DNA from: Epiperipatus broadwayi
Taxonomy: Eukaryota > Onychophora > Udeonychophora > Euonychophora > Peripatidae
Direction: 5' to 3'
DNA length: 64,000 nucleotides
NCBI GenBank assembly: GCA_028023455.1
Contig: JAQFVV010000036.1
Coordinates: 3,134,452-3,198,451, forward strand
Part shown: positions 13,046 through 28,070 of the stretch, piece after piece
Layout of the letters: each line of letters opens with the position of its first letter
How positions within the stretch are numbered: position 1 is the first letter of the stretch
Notes under the pieces: generated by a model
The model's database searches: none
Seen by the model: the letters and a program-made list of their open reading frames with translations, nothing else
What the model was told of the DNA's origin: nothing
Translations under genes and position numbers: made by a program

Positions 13046-14941
13046 TTATGTATTTGATTTGAAGAAAAACAGACATTGAATTATAATATTATTACATATA
13101 TATTATAATGATCCAGAGATAGTGAGACTTAACATAATCTACACCACAGAGCGCCACTAGGCATTTGAACCTAGAAAATTTATAAAGTAGGCAGATACGT
13201 AAGTCAAAAAAAAAATTTTTTTTATTTTATATATTTTGAGATCCGATCATTAGCCCATTGTCACTAGCTCATTGGAATAGCAGAGATTTATATTTTATAA
13301 TAAATTCTTATCTAAGAATATATAAAAAAGAATAAAATAAGCCACTGCCAGTAATTATACACACAAACATTTATTTACGCATATATATATATAAAATTTA
13401 GCATTATCATTTTAATATGTTTACTTTAGCATTTAACTACATTTTTAACTTTTATTTTAGATTTCAATTTACATTTTTAATTTTTATAAGTTCGCACAGA
13501 TGAGTTTAGTATTTTTATTTAGAGTGTCAAGTATGAATAGACTACATAGATTCGCATTTGAAAAGAAAATATTTTGTCCCTCATTTAACCTTAGGCCAAA
13601 AGTTCGCAGTCAAACCGGCATCAATCCATCTAATACATTGATGTATTCAATGTAATACGAATACAACAGCACAAATAGGTTAAGAGAAGAAATTGACTCT
13701 CATCAGATAGGAATACTACATCTATCTAACAAGAAGAGCAATAAAAAAAAACTTCATAGGAAAGGACAGCAGACTCTGACTTATTATCCATTCCATAGGC
13801 AAATGGTTCTTTGCAGCGTATAAAGCAATTCTGCCCGTAGCGAATCTTGTACTACATCTACTAATTACACCAATATATCCAATCCATTCTAATTTAACTA
13901 TGAAACAAATAACCTAAGATTACCCTCCCCTAATATATCTTTATAAATCTATATAGCCATTCACGCCCCACTTAAGTTTAACATTTATATAATTTAATTT
14001 AACAAAAAACAAAACAGTCATAATAAAACTTAAAAGACCAAAAAAAATAAATGGAAATGATTTTACAAAAGAAATACATCAAATTAAAATTACTTATTAG
14101 TAAATAAAGTTGGTTAGATAGGATTCTATTGCAATTATTTTAAATACGGAAAGTTTTTAATTTAATGTTCATTAATTATAAAGTTCTTACAGTTTTAAAC
14201 AGTTCATCTTTATCTGTTGCTTGCCATTTGAACATGAATTCCCACACCGTCCTAAAAAGATTGGTATTCTGTTGGCCGTTTTATTTATTCATCCGGAGGT
14301 TTTTTACTTTAGCTGGTCCTCATGTAGAAAATGATGTTTAATTTTTTTTTTCTTTAACAACTGAAGGAATTGAAAGTGTATCTTTCAATCCCTTCACCTC
14401 CGACTCTCCACTAACACATATCTGTCCACTCGTAATAAGTAACTAATAATTTCCAAACTTTTCCTTTTATATTAATTTTAAGGAATCAATTGACATTACA
14501 TCATCAATGATGATGATCCTTCCATTGAGGTCCGATTTCCCCGATGGATTTCTTTCATTGGCCATTCTGTTCCTATTGTTTTTCCTCTCCTATGTGACCA
14601 TTGCTTATACATTTGAAATGCCCAAGGGCTAGCTTACTAATTAAAATAGTCATTTCCATTTTACAAAAGATTAATTAATTTATCTACATTCTTGAAGATA
14701 TATTTTTATCTTCAATTAAATCTTTTTAAGTTTTTGCTTTTAAAATACTTTTTCTATTTTTAATAAAGTTTTATTTTAATAATTTTTTTTCATCTGTGCG
14801 ATTTTATATATATATACAAGTTTAAGATAGATTTTTTAATTTTCAATTTTTAATTCTTAAAAAAAAAAAGTTTTATTTGCGAACTTTTATTTTTTTCATG
14901 TTTAATAATAAAAAACAATGAAATGTACGTATGTGCCAGTT

Positions 14942-14944
<3 letters not shown>
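13046..14944. other. Unassigned region, possible old LTR-like DNA
   Basis: No ORF. A TGGCGCTCTGTGGTG string on the minus strand at about 13139-13153 resembles the primer-binding-site-like motif at 54082-54100 (TGGACGCCCTCCGTGGTGC). The interval also holds a 15-bp hairpin at 14362-14396 (TGAAGGAATTGAAAG against CTTTCAATCCCTTCA, one mismatch, 5-nt loop). These are only hints of LTR-element origin. Confidence 0.25.

Positions 14945-14987
<43 letters not shown>
14945..14987. repeat. (AT)n microsatellite
   Basis: Uninterrupted AT alternation. Confidence 0.95.
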
Positions 14988-14990
<3 letters not shown>

Positions 14991-15282
14991 CTATAACCTT
15001 AATACATGTGCTTTGTGTGTTTAATTTTTATTACAAGAGATACTCCTACAAATCTTAACACAATATTCAGCTTTATAAAGAAAAGAGCAGCTCTTATCTT
15101 TATAAAGTCGCATCTTGTCTTTTAACACACAAGGTAGCATTATATAAATATTATGTGCTGACATTGCGCTTAATAAAAATTTATATATATATGGAATTAA
15201 ACATTACACAAATATGTAATAATATTAAACAATATGAATTTAACTTATAGAAATTATTGTCAACTTTTTGATTAATAATATT

Positions 15283-15390
15283 CATCAAGCATTGGTGGTC
15301 GAGAGGTCACTGACAGCTGCTTTACAAGCAGTTTTCCCAGGTTAGTGGGTTCGCTTTCTGGCTGACGTTATGACACATGAGAAAAAAAAA
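15283..15390 (+). mobile_element. tRNA-derived SINE with target-site duplication
   Basis: The body starts TCAAGCATTGGTGGTCGAG, has an anticodon-arm-like CTGC-TTTACAA-GCAG and a B-box-like GGGTTCGCTTTC, and ends TGACACATGAG plus poly(A). The flanks ACTTTTTGATTAATAATATT (15263-15282) and ACTTTGCGATTAATAATATT (15391-15410) form a target-site duplication with two differences. It belongs to the SINE type with extra bases before the B box (also 17435-17549, 27522-27616 and 40153-40261). Confidence 0.85.
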
Positions 15391-15410
15391 ACTTTGCGAT
15401 TAATAATATT

Positions 15411-16190
15411 TGATGTAAAAAATCAACCAATCTCTGTAGAACCCATATACAATTATAAACTCAAACATTTTCCAATTTTGGAAGAAATTTTTTTAATTGT
15501 TGTTATTATTATCATATTATTATTAACACATTTATTTTTTATTTAGTCAGTTGTAAAAAAATCATTCAGCAAATCATAGCAGATTTAAAATCAACAATAG
15601 TTAAAACAAATGCTATATTAAAATTGCATACAAAACATTTTTTATAGCCATTGTTCGAAATATTATTAAAAATTATATGCCTATGTGGCATTTTGAGATG
15701 CAGTTTAAATGATTTTCACAAAGCAAATACACCACAATATAATATTTCTATAAAGAATTTAAAATGTAGTTATATATCTCACATGACAATCCACGTGTTT
15801 AAATGTCTATAATAACTTATTTGTAATTATAATTGTGGATAATGAAGAGTGAAAAGCCAACATTGCTAAGGAGAGGTATCCATTATTATTTTCTAATAAT
15901 GAAATGTACAGAGATTGGGAAGGTACTTTGGTACTTCATTTATTATTATCTCCAATGCTACAATGCTTTAATTATTTCACTTATATATTGATAAATATTC
16001 TTTTTTGCTGGTAAAAAATTAATATATTTTAATGAACAGATATTAAAATAAGTTTCAGTTTGTAAAATGAACCTAACTCATAAGATAAAAAAAGTAAATT
16101 TCATGGAGGACTTCATGTATATTTTGTTATTGAACAAATATGCCACTATCATATTACTGAAATTGTATGAAATGCATCTGATTTATTCAT
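15411..16190. other. AT-rich DNA, no gene seen
   Basis: No recognisable feature. Confidence 0.5.
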
Positions 16191-16194
16191 GTGG

Positions 16195-17110
16195 TTGTGT
16201 TATCACCATTGTCAACCATTATCAATCCACTTCAGGATGAAGGTCTCTCCAACTTTAATACCTCTATGATATCTAGCCTCTCTTTTCCATATCACAACTG
16301 CACACTTTTTTATTTCATCCATCCATCTTACATGTGGCCTCTTTCTGAGTTATTTAAAATCTTTTGGAATCCAGTTTAAGATTTCAATTGCCCATCTATT
16401 ATCATTTTTTCTTGTAATATATCCAGCCCAACTCCACTTCAGTCTTTTAAGTCTTTAAATAATACCAATAACACCTGTGTGTTCTCTTACCCATATATTG
16501 CATTTTTGATCTCCTCTTGTTGCTAACATGCATCTCTCCACACTTTTTTTGAGTAATCTGGGGTCTCTGTATTGTTTTTCTATTAAGTATCCAAGTATCA
16601 TATCCATAAATAAGAACTGGTAAATCACATTTATTAAAAACCTTCCTTTTCAAAAACATAGGCACATTTCCTTTTAATATTAAGTTATTTTTACCAAAAG
16701 CAATACACCCAAGTTTAATTCTATGATTAATTTCATCCATTATGTTTCCATCTGTATTAATAATCTGACCAAGGTATTTGTAGTTAATTTCTTCTAACTC
16801 ATCATAATCAATCTTTATTTTCATCTTTTGAGAAAATCTATTAAACATTACTTTAGTCTTTTTAACATTTATCTTTAGTCCTACTTTTTTACTTTCATCT
16901 GATAACTCTTGCAATATTTCTTGAAACATTATTTGCAAAAACAACTACGTCATCTGCAAAATATAAATTACTTAAATAATCTCCATTTACTTTTATTTTT
17001 TTAGCTTCACATTTTAATCACAAAATACTTCTTGCAGCACTACTGTAAAAAGTTTTGAAGATATAGAGTCACCCTGTCTTACACTCTTCTCAATGTTAAC
17101 CATAAATATA
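16195..17110 (-). pseudogene. RTE-like non-LTR retrotransposon, RT C-terminus
   Basis: The minus-strand frame at 16447-16944 (165 codons) includes KKVGLKINVKKTKVMFN, YKYLGQIINTDGN and FNKCDLPVLIYGYDTWILN. These are the conserved motifs downstream of the catalytic region in RTE-type endonuclease/reverse transcriptase proteins. Upstream on the minus strand (about 17040-17100) a GDSISSKLF-like segment corresponds to the RT QGDxLSP motif. Downstream (16195-16440) the sequence continues in other frames with an SWAGYI-like segment and a WMDEIKKC-like segment. Frameshifts and 5' truncation make it inactive. The clade assignment rests on motif memory. Confidence 0.75.
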
Positions 17111-17434
17111 TCAGAAATAATCTCAGTGCATACTGCTGGTTAAAAATTCAAATATAAAATGTCAAATCACTCTTCAAACATTAAGTTTTCTCAGTTGTGC
17201 CCCCTATGAGTAAATATAAAAGTTCATATCTCAAGCAGCAATCTAAAAGATAGTTACCTCTTGAACTGAATGCTGCAGTGATGTCAAATATTGATATTGA
17301 GACTTATTTAAACAAAAAGTATAAAATTCAATATTTAATAATATTGCAGCATATTATTCAAAAGGTATCTTTTGGACTGGCTGTTTGGTATTATATTTAT
17401 GCACACGAGGCATAGCAGAGAAATCTTAATGTTT

Positions 17435-17549
17435 TTTTTTTTTTTCATATGTCATTACATCGGCCGGGATGCGAACCCACACTCGTCTGCAACTAACTAC
17501 TTGCTTGCAAGGTGGATGTGATGACCTCTCGGCTATCAATGCTTGACAA
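17435..17549 (-). mobile_element. tRNA-derived SINE with 14-bp target duplication
   Basis: On the minus strand it starts GTCAAGCATTGATAGCCGAG and has a B-box-like GGGTTCGCATCCC. It ends GACATATG followed by poly(A), seen as a T run at 17432-17445. The flanking AAATCTTAATGTTT is duplicated at 17421-17434 and 17550-17563. The extra length between anticodon arm and B box recalls a class II tRNA with a long variable arm. Confidence 0.88.
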
Positions 17550-17694
17550 AAATCTTAATGTTTGGGGGGATGATTTGAATTTTTAGCTAGTGGTATGCAC
17601 TGAGCTTATTTCTTGCATATTTATGTTGGGAGATTGCAAAGATTAAAATGATTAATGTTTAATCTTTATTTTTATACATATATTAAACATCACA

Positions 17695-17850
17695 TGATGC
17701 CATTTCTTATGCTTAAGCCACGAGCTAGAAACTAGTCTGGGGATATTGGATAAGTAGGCACTAGATAGGGATTTTATGCATAAGCCTTCTGGCATCCATT
17801 GATTACTTTGATTTGCTCTGAGTGGCACTACTGTATAGAGAGTTTTGCCT
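17695..17850 (+). mobile_element. Family 2 hammerhead-like repeat, truncated
   Basis: It contains AGCTAGAAACTAGTCTGGGG and the downstream family 2 unit (GGATATTGGAT, AGTAGGCACTAGATAGGG, CCTTCTGGCATCCATTGATT). The CTGATGA side is lost, so there is no ribozyme. Confidence 0.65.
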
Positions 17851-18507
17851 GTATATTTAACATGTTTGTTTATGAACAATTTGAGATCATTGATAATTTA
17901 AAGTTCATGCTTTCTGTTTGAATAAGTTTGTATTTTAATATTAAACATCATTACAGCAATACAGTTCAGGAGATGTCTTCTGGACTCACTGCATGAGTGG
18001 AGACTTTTATATTTATTTACAAGTGTAGCTGTGAAAACTTAACATTTGGGAGCGGGGGGGGTTGATTTTTAAATTTTAATTTTCACATCTTTTTAATAAT
18101 TAAAAGATATCAGCAATTTCAAAAGTTTAAGAATAAGTACTACAAACGCATAGGTCACGAATAAGTCAATAATAAAGGAGTTCATCAATTGGGAAATCAT
18201 AAGATGTCCAAGTACTAGAAATAAAAAAACTGAGCTATAATTCACGAACATTAAGTTGTTATGTCTGCAAGTGCTATCATTGCGCTAAGTCATTTAAAGC
18301 TAGAGATAGAAGAGTTCAATAACTGAACTTGATTTGATTAGCAAAAGATCTTAATATTTGCAAAAAGTTTAAAAAATCTAAATCCCGAAGTGAAATGATA
18401 TTGTCAAAAATGATGAATATGATAAATCTATACATATATAATGTTTATAAGTGTAGAAGAAAATTGATGTTAATTAATTAAACGTTGCTTCAAATATATC
18501 TCTTTTT

Positions 18508-18594
18508 GTCAAGCGTTGGTAGCCTAGTGATTAGCATAGCTGCTTTCCCAGCAGCTGGCCCGGGTTCGCTTCCCGGTCAACGCATTAGACATAT
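18508..18594 (+). mobile_element. SINE from tRNA-Gly(UCC)-like sequence
   Basis: The body GCGTTGGTAGCCTAGTGATT continues to an anticodon arm GCTGC-TTTCCCA-GCAGC (loop anticodon position UCC), then CCCGGGTTCGCTTCCCGG, then TCAACGC pairing with GCGTTG as an acceptor stem. It is followed by ATTAGACATAT. Leader GTCAA and trailer (T)AGAC extend the acceptor stem. I call it a SINE rather than a tRNA gene because close relatives at 28071 and 33701 share the non-tRNA ends and a poly(A) tail. Confidence 0.75.
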
Positions 18595-18599
18595 AAAAA

Positions 18600-19312
18600 T
18601 ATATATATATTTTTAAATATGCAATAAAATGCAAATTATAGCAAATATATTTTCTATTTACCCTTCCTAAAAAATGCATTTTAAGTAGCAAATATTTTTA
18701 TTAAATGAAAAATGTCTTTCTAATTAAAAAAAACTATGATTCGTCAATCAGGGTCTCTAATCTTCAAAGCTTAAGTTCATGCAATGAACACCTGCATGTT
18801 ATAAATTCAGATCATTAAGTATAAACTTTTGATCTCCTTTCCTCTAACAGTTTAAATATGACTTTACATTTAAAATCCACTGGATTAACTTTTTCCACTA
18901 AAATTAATTATCTTAATTTATTAATCAATCAAATAAGTGAAATTTAAAATCTCTTTGATACTTATAATACTCGTCTAATTCAAAACTGATAAATTACGTA
19001 ACTTGATTAAATTTTATATATAAATATTTATTTTAAAATCTCATGCTTTCTAAATATGTATATATATTAAGCATAGACATGATTCAAAACTTTACATTAG
19101 GAGTATCCAGCCTGCAGTTTGACGGCCACTGCGGCTCAATACAAAATCGTAAACCTATTTCAAATATTATGAGATGTTTTTGCGATTATGTGCAATGTGA
19201 TTAAAGCAAACATATGCATGCATTCAAATACAATATCATATTTCCAATTAGTTTTCTTTTATAATATAAAAAAAAAACTAAGAAGTTTTATCACATAGAT
19301 ATAAATATAGGG
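18600..19312. other. AT-rich DNA, no gene seen
   Basis: No recognisable feature. Confidence 0.5.
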
Positions 19313-19690
19313 GATTTGAACTCAGACTTTCAACTATCCACATTATCTCACAATATTGGCATCAGCATGGGATTTGGGAATTCTATTATCAGATTTTCAA
19401 TGGTATGGATGGCTGAAGAGTTGGAGGCTGGAATAGATTGAAACCTGTCCATTAAAGTGTACGGATTTGCTATCTTAATATAAACTGAGCATTCATTATA
19501 TATATATGTATGGGAGATGATAATCTGGACCAACTTATGAGTGCTGGTTAAGCATGAAATATATATATTGGTGATTGTTTATCTTTTATGCATGTGTGAT
19601 CATGTGTATCAGTGGTATGAAATAGTGCAGATAGTTGAAAGTCTGAGTTCAAATCCCCTAAATTTACAATTGGGCTTCAGGTATAAGAGT
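19313..19690. mobile_element. Hammerhead-ribozyme repeat, family 4
   Basis: The first 50 bp (GGGGATTTGAACTCAGACTT onward) is the minus-strand end of the unit. From about 19361 the sequence runs in plus orientation through CCTGTCCATTAAAGTGTACG, the ribozyme at 19529-19572 and the downstream part ending GTCTGAGTTCAAATCCCCTA. So it is again a minus/plus divergent arrangement, with the left copy reduced to a stub. Confidence 0.7.
19529..19572 (+). ncRNA. Hammerhead, family 4, core mutated
   Basis: ACCAA/TTGGT stem I, a well-paired stem II (GTGCT-GGTTA-AGCAT), GAAA and palindromic stem III ATATATAT are all present. The core reads CTTATGA, replacing the invariant G5 by T, so self-cleavage is not expected. 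This copy is useful for deducing the intact stem II of the family. Confidence 0.72.
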
Positions 19691-19984
19691 GCCTGGTATT
19701 TCAAATATTACAGAGATATGCACATTTTCTATATGAGTGATCACATCATGGAACCTATTCAATGGGTTTGAAAGACTCCCCTGCATAATTAGGATTATTA
19801 TTTAAGATTTTTTTGCTTATCTATATGGTGAACCTCATTTTTTTGCTTATTAGCTTTTGGTAATATATATTTAATATATGGCTCAAGATCTCTTCTTTTT
19901 CCAATGTGACTAGGAGATGCCAAAGTGCTTTAAATCATATTTTGACAAGCTTGCTATAAAATACATATATTCCTGCATAAAGAA

Positions 19985-22900
19985 ACCATTCTCAAATGAG
20001 TGTGGTCATTCTAACTCTAAGAAAAACTTTAGAAATGAATTTTGCAATGGTTATACAAATCAATCCATAAAATACAATTAATTCCATGTATAGAACATGC
20101 AAGCCCATTTTCCCATTTACTTGATTTTTTTTACGTTTTGATTTCTTCAGCAGAAAACATTTCTCTCTGAAATACTTCAACACCATGTCTAATTGTATCT
20201 GTCCAATATATTCTATTCTCTGCCATAGCTTCCCAATAAAAACAATATTGCATTTCTCTAGAATATCCTTGAGATAATCCCTATAACATAGGATCTACCT
20301 CTTTGATGAAAACTATACCTAAGTTTACCATATAACACCCTTTGTCCTGCATTTTTCAATTATTTTACATGTCCAATCCAATCAAAATGTGATTTTAGAA
20401 TCGTGCACACTATAATATCACATCCAGCAAGTCGAAAAACGATTTACCATAAAACTTTTCTAATATTTCTATAATGCATCAATAAGATGGTCAAATTTCT
20501 TTTGACTTCCATACAATAAATTCTATATATAGATAATTTGCAATAGTTATTTGTCTGTGATGAAATACTCTGTCCCTTGTTAAAAGCAACAGCACATTGG
20601 AGTATTTGTATCTCAACATTTAAATCCACCTTTCTACTTATAAAACTACCAAGGTTCTTACCTTGATAACCATCCAAGTCGAAAGCTAGTGAGGATTTTT
20701 CTTACATTGCTGGCAATTATTAAATCATAGACCATAAATGTTCCATTAAAGATATTAACTGCATTCTGTATATGTCTTTTGTGCTTGCAAAAATATCACT
20801 TCCTCCTCAGCTTATTGGAAACCCAAAATGCAAGAGGATTAAGTTTATGCTTTTGCTTTTAATCAATCCATATTAAAACTTTGATCAGCAAACCTGTATT
20901 TTATAATGATGCTTGTTTCGTGATGTCACCTATAAACAACTCTGAAAATGAGTGAAAAAATATATTAGAACATCCTCGTATAACAACAGCTTTGTATTTT
21001 AAATGCCTCAGATTTTCCATTTTGCAACAACAATACTTACTCTTATTCTATCATTTAAAAATTGTATAATCTAAATAAATTTTGATGTATAAACAATTAA
21101 TTTCAAACAATGCTATAAACCTGATCAATTACCTAATCAAATGACTTGACCAAATCAAAAAAAGCAATATATAAGTCACTTTTTTATTCCCTGATACTTT
21201 CCTTCCATTTGGGACAACTAAAAACATGTCTGTAGTACTCTTGGCTATCTAAAACTACACAAGCATCTATTTATGAGTAGAAACAACCTATCAAAACTAA
21301 AATAACAGAAGCAACCTTAAGATTAGGTTGCACACCTTAAGCTTATATATTCCTACAAAAAATTGAATGTTTTTGAAGCTAACATATTTATGTCATATTT
21401 TAATATTTCTCCAGTTATTCCTTTCCATTACAAAGACTCAAAAAGGCTATTTTAATTTTTCTATGCTGAACATCCTATCAAAATCTAAATGAGTAAATAA
21501 AATGATTAATAACATAAAATATTATTTTAATTTTTGCAACATTATTCAAAAGATTATCAAAATACTCTTTTCCACCTTCTGAAAATATTGTTGTCATCTT
21601 ATAAGAAAATGTCAATGCTGGACTTACTAGGATTGTGATGCTGTTTCTCAGATCCATATATTATTTTCAGTGCAACAAAAAAGATTGAGAGAACCCACAT
21701 GCAGTAAATCTCTGTATCTTCTTTAATGTTTTAATACACGTCATTTTTAAGTCTTCTTGTCAGTGATTAAACGTCTGCTTTCAGATCTTTACATTTATTA
21801 TGAAGTTCCACAATGAATCTATTATCTGGACAATCAGGGAATGCCATATTTCATTTTAATTAAATTATTAATAAAATCATTGTTAGACAACCAGTCACAA
21901 TTCTTTGTTTTAGTGAACCCAGGAATACATTTACTAGTATTCATAACAGGATTTCCAATCTTCAATAATATGACAATCCTGGAGATCTCATTTAACAATT
22001 TTAGTGTCTATTAGTTGCTGACCTTTAATATGCATTGAAGATACACATATAGACCAAACATCACTGACCTTGTAAATATGATTAAAATAGGATCTAACTT
22101 TTTAATACATTATCACTTCAATCATGTAGTCTACTAATCTAAGATTCACCAACAGTCTGCACTTGTAAGTCTTCATATAATATGTACTTCTCATATATTC
22201 TGATTCCTAAATATGACATAATCTATTAAATACAATTGTATGAATAAAACCATGTTATTTTGAAGCCATTTTGTCATAAACAATTCATGCATCACATAAA
22301 TATTCAATAATAAAAGACCATTTGAACTTACAAAAAAAAATCCAATACCATTATTTTAAATAACTTTGCTCAAAGTCCACTATTTATATGAACATGTGCA
22401 TTAATGTCTCCAAAACGAAAAGTTCTATATTTTAATAATATTGCTGCAATAACGTTATGCGACAAGAAATAAAAAGCTTTTGTTCTCTGAATTCTCTGAA
22501 TCTAAGTTTGCAGCATAAGCAATAATAAAGTGAACACTAATGCCATTTTTCAAGGAAAGTTTTAAAATCTTTAGGCTTTCATTTCTAGAATGACATTTCC
22601 CACAAATGATGACACTACATTAGATTTTCAGTAAGTTCAACATGATGCATTCTTCTTTTATCCTCACCTGCTCTTCCAAAGAAATTTTAGCAACCATCAG
22701 AAAAACATTTTTCTTTAAAATCACATAAATCAATCATAAATCTTGATTGTTCCTTAGCCACTAAAAAAGTCCTCCAGTCTTGAAGAGTTTGAATCAAGTA
22801 ACATTTTAATATTCTAAGTATAAATATTTAGGAAAATCTTCAATACAACTTCTATTTTCTGCTTTATCCTTGTACCACATATTATTATTTCTATCATTGT
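19985..22900 (-). pseudogene. Non-LTR retrotransposon remnant (endonuclease + RT)
   Basis: The minus-strand translation includes DLYIAFFDLVKSFD (RT motif A) near 21120-21180 and, further 5' on the minus strand, GDINAHVHI near 22385-22410, like the GDFNAH motif of AP-type endonucleases. Downstream frames at 20444-20677 and 19992-20186 fit a decayed RT C-terminal region but have no diagnostic motif. Stops and frameshifts occur throughout. The order endonuclease then RT fits an AP-endonuclease non-LTR element. The clade is not decided and the boundaries are approximate. Confidence 0.6.
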
Positions 22901-23159
22901 AATAAGCAATTTATTAGACATGTCACCTTGATATATGGTACCATACAGGTCATTTGAAAAATTACATTATCTAGGCCCTTTTCATTTCCATGGTATGCAG
23001 GGAGATAAAAAATACTCCTTCCAACTGCTACCCCAGAATCTTCACAAAATAAAAGAGATGCAACTTACCCTCATCCTAAGATACCTAGCATTCATAAACA
23101 TTTTTATTTTTTAATATAGCTCACATTACATGCTAACCCCCCCCCACCCTTAAGATTAC

Positions 23160-25620
23160 TAGCTCTGGCTGATGAAATATGCAGACAGATTACAATGATA
23201 AACCCAAATCAAACCAGTCAACAACATATACCCAAGCTTACACAAGCATACAGTAACATCTGTAACCATCTGAAAAACTAGCTGGCAATAAAAAAAGTAA
23301 AATCTGTTTCAGCCAACAACATATATGGACAAGGAAATACATCCTGGGTCTTGGGGTTATCCATCTACTGTCAGAATGCCAATGACAGATAAGGGAATCA
23401 CATATGCAGGAAATAACATGTTAAAACCATTCTACCACCATTTCAAACAAAAGCTACAAACATACCAACCAGTCATATTAATTTCTGATGTTTTGGCAAA
23501 CCAGAAACATACTCCATTTAACATCACAGAATTTGCTAATTAACTGGAAACAATACCTAATGCACGTCACCCTGAAGCACATAAAATCCCAAAATTTGTC
23601 CTTGCACATCTCAGTCAGTTCACTACCCAATATTTGTGTGACCTTGCAACTCACCTATGAGAAGATACATAACATCCAGGGTTTATATCCAATTGCAATA
23701 GTCCCCTTCAACAAGAAACACATTCCCATATCAACACTATCCAACCTCCAACCTATCTCAATGGGGCAACTTAACATTTAAAATAATTGAAAAAGTACTC
23801 AAAGATAGCCTAAAGACAAATTCTACCACTAATTTCACACAGCCAGTTTGCAAGAAAGCAATTATCTACTGCACTGGCTGCAATGATATTCAAAACAGTT
23901 TTGAACTCAATTCATGAAGAAAAAAGGATGCAACAATTGCAGTCCAATTTGATATAGAAGCAGCTTTTGACTCAGTTGACATTATTACATTAATTAACAT
24001 GCTAGCTGACACCACAATCCCATGAACTCATCTTTACCTGTTCACAAACCTACTACTTAGCAGAAAAATCCTTATCACACTCAATGGCAAAAATTCTCCA
24101 TCATTCATCCCCACACAATGCATATCCCAAGGCTCCCCATTCAGCTCACTGCTATTTATTTTCTACATCAACCCACTCATAATCAAAATCCAACAGAGTA
24201 TTAAAGGCATCCAAATACCAGGATCATCCTAACATATAGCCTGCATTGAATATATGAATGACATCACAGTCTTCCTTCCATTTAGAAAGCAGATACCAAT
24301 ACTACAGAAAATACTGCAAAACTTCCAATCAGTACACCATCTAAAATTTGCCTGGTTTCTATACACTAGTAAGCCATGCACACAAATTTTCCAAGGCAAA
24401 CCATCTGCTTTCCTCAGCTTTCCTTTAACCTTGAGGACAAATGCAGTGAAGCAAAAAAATTCAGAACAAGTTGCAAGACAAAGCAGAATGGATCAATGCT
24501 TGTCTAGCAAAAGCATACCTCTCAATATATGCTAAAGTACAATTATCCAATCAGCTGGTTATCAGAAAGATTATTTACTATGCTCCCATAATTCAATTCT
24601 CCAAAGCTTTCACATCAAAAATCTCTTCATATTGCAATAAACTTCTATGAAATAGAAAGACAGTGTCAATATCTGCAAAAGGTCTTAGTGCCCAGCAATA
24701 CACAATAGTCTGGAGCTGCACTACATAGATATTTTGCAAATGCAGATGACTGCAAACCTTATAATAGCTACCCTCAGATATTTCTCAGAACTTCAATGTC
24801 TAATGCAAATAATGCCTACAGACAAACCTCCACCTTCATATTGCTATCTATCATCAGTTATAAACCACTTTAGAAACATACATACCCAAATATCACTCCA
24901 AATAACAACAAAATATTCATACTGGTAGATCTATGCAATGGTATACCTGGGAAATACATCAGATATTTCCACCCAGATGCTCAGAATAAACAACCGATAG
25001 CTGCTTAAAAATTTAAACAATTGTCCATGGAGCCTAAATTTTTTGATTATCTGTTTAGAATGAATATATATGCCTTGCCAACATCATACTTCCTAAGATA
25101 CAGATTTTGTATACAAAAATAGACCCCTACTGCACACTTTCCCACGAAGTAGAAGAAACAACATCTATTTTACAACTGCTCAGCATTAAACAATATTTGG
25201 CATGAAAAACTAATACATACAAACAACCAAACATCTCCCATCAGGATATCATCAGCACACTCTGCAGAATATCCACCCCTACAATCTGAGCAGCAACTCT
25301 CATGCAAATGCACAGGATGCCCATTTGCTTTTGGCAGTAATACAAGGTGACATACATGAAAATTTCATAATAAATTAGCACAATTAAATAACAGAGACAA
25401 TAAAATAGCACAAACATCTTTGCAGTTACTTGTTTATTCATAAAACAATGCTCAAATCTCTAATAGTTCTGCCATTTCACAAAGCCCTTAATATACTTGA
25501 AGAGAGAGTGCAAAAAAATGGACATCACAGAATCCAGGGATCTATAGATGATATTGCCAGCAGAAAACCCAGCTTACAAAACCAATATCTAAAGACTAAC
25601 AAACTGTTATAAAGCAATAA
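23160..25620 (+). pseudogene. Non-LTR retrotransposon RT remnant
   Basis: The plus-strand translation shows VQFDIEAAFDSVD (RT motif A) near 23945, QGSPFSSLLFIFYINPL near 24130-24180 and EYMNDITVFL at about 24247-24280, where the catalytic YxDD-type motif is altered to YMND. Further downstream, segments resembling the C-terminal part of such RTs continue in other frames, with a cysteine- and histidine-containing region near 25110-25330. Several stops and frameshifts are present. The base composition is richer in C on the plus strand than its surroundings. It faces the minus-strand RT remnant at 19985-22900. Confidence 0.7.
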
Positions 25621-25624
25621 CGCA

Positions 25625-25660
<36 letters not shown>
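25625..25660. repeat. (TA)n(TG)n compound microsatellite
   Basis: TA repeats pass directly into about ten TG repeats. Confidence 0.95.
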
Positions 25661-25988
25661 AATTATAATTATGTATATTGCTTTGAAAAAATAATATATG
25701 TACCGCATACATGTGTATTAATTATCCAAATGTAAATTAGATAACTTTGTGAAACAATTTAAAGAAAACCAATGGAATTATAAAAAAAAGCTAACAGAGG
25801 CCATATAAATTTAGTATTATAACCTGGAACAAACAGCCCAATGCTCATCCAGTTTATATCAGAGACTTGTAAAGAACTTAGATAGACCCAATATACATAA
25901 TCCTCAGAAAAATCAATGTAAATACATGTATATGGAAAGCATTAATGTAACCTGCTCTACTAGTCTGAATAAAGTTCCTTTTTTGAAA

Positions 25989-27521
<1,533 letters not shown>

Positions 27522-27616
27522 GTCAAGCGTTGTTAGCCGAGAGGTCAGCGCAGCCATCTTACAGTTGGTTGCAAACGATTGCGGGTTCGCCTCGATGCTA
27601 TGAGATAAAAAAAAAA
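27522..27616 (+). mobile_element. tRNA-derived SINE
   Basis: GTCAAGCGTTGTTAGCCGAG start, B-box-like GCGGGTTCGCCTC, decayed end GATGCTATGAGAT and poly(A). It belongs to the group with extra length before the B box. Flanks CTTTTTCTA and TCTTTCTAA may be a decayed target duplication. Confidence 0.75.
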
Positions 27617-28070
27617 TCTTTCTAAATCCCAGTGTCAAATTTTATATTTTCATTAAATTTTACAAAGTCATCAGGCATAGTTTTTTTTCCAAGATATATC
27701 AAACTTTTTTCCCACTTTAAAAAAAAAATTTTTTTTTTTTTTTAATTTGCTTCAAAGCATTAAGTTAATGGTCACAACAATACTACCAAATGCAAAAGAT
27801 TGAGAAAGTATATCGTTATGTTTGATTTAATTACAAATGAAAAAAAATCATATTCTAAAGTCGTTGTTTTTTTTTAAATATTCTTTTATAAAATAAGGAA
27901 AAAAGAAAAACAAATCTATTTTTATAAAAATAAAGAACATGCACTAATTCTTACTTTTATTTTTTTTTTCAAGATGTAAATATATATCTTCTTGGCATTA
28001 TTCTAATTTTTAAAAAATATTTTTATTTCCAATCTTAATTTATTTACGTGTATGTGTCTGTGTGTGTGTT

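Noticed and set aside
18508-18594. Functional tRNA-Gly(UCC) gene
   Set aside because: The cloverleaf is nearly complete, but the shared SINE-type ends (GTCAA leader, GACATAT trailer) and sister copies with poly(A) tails and target duplications make a SINE more likely.
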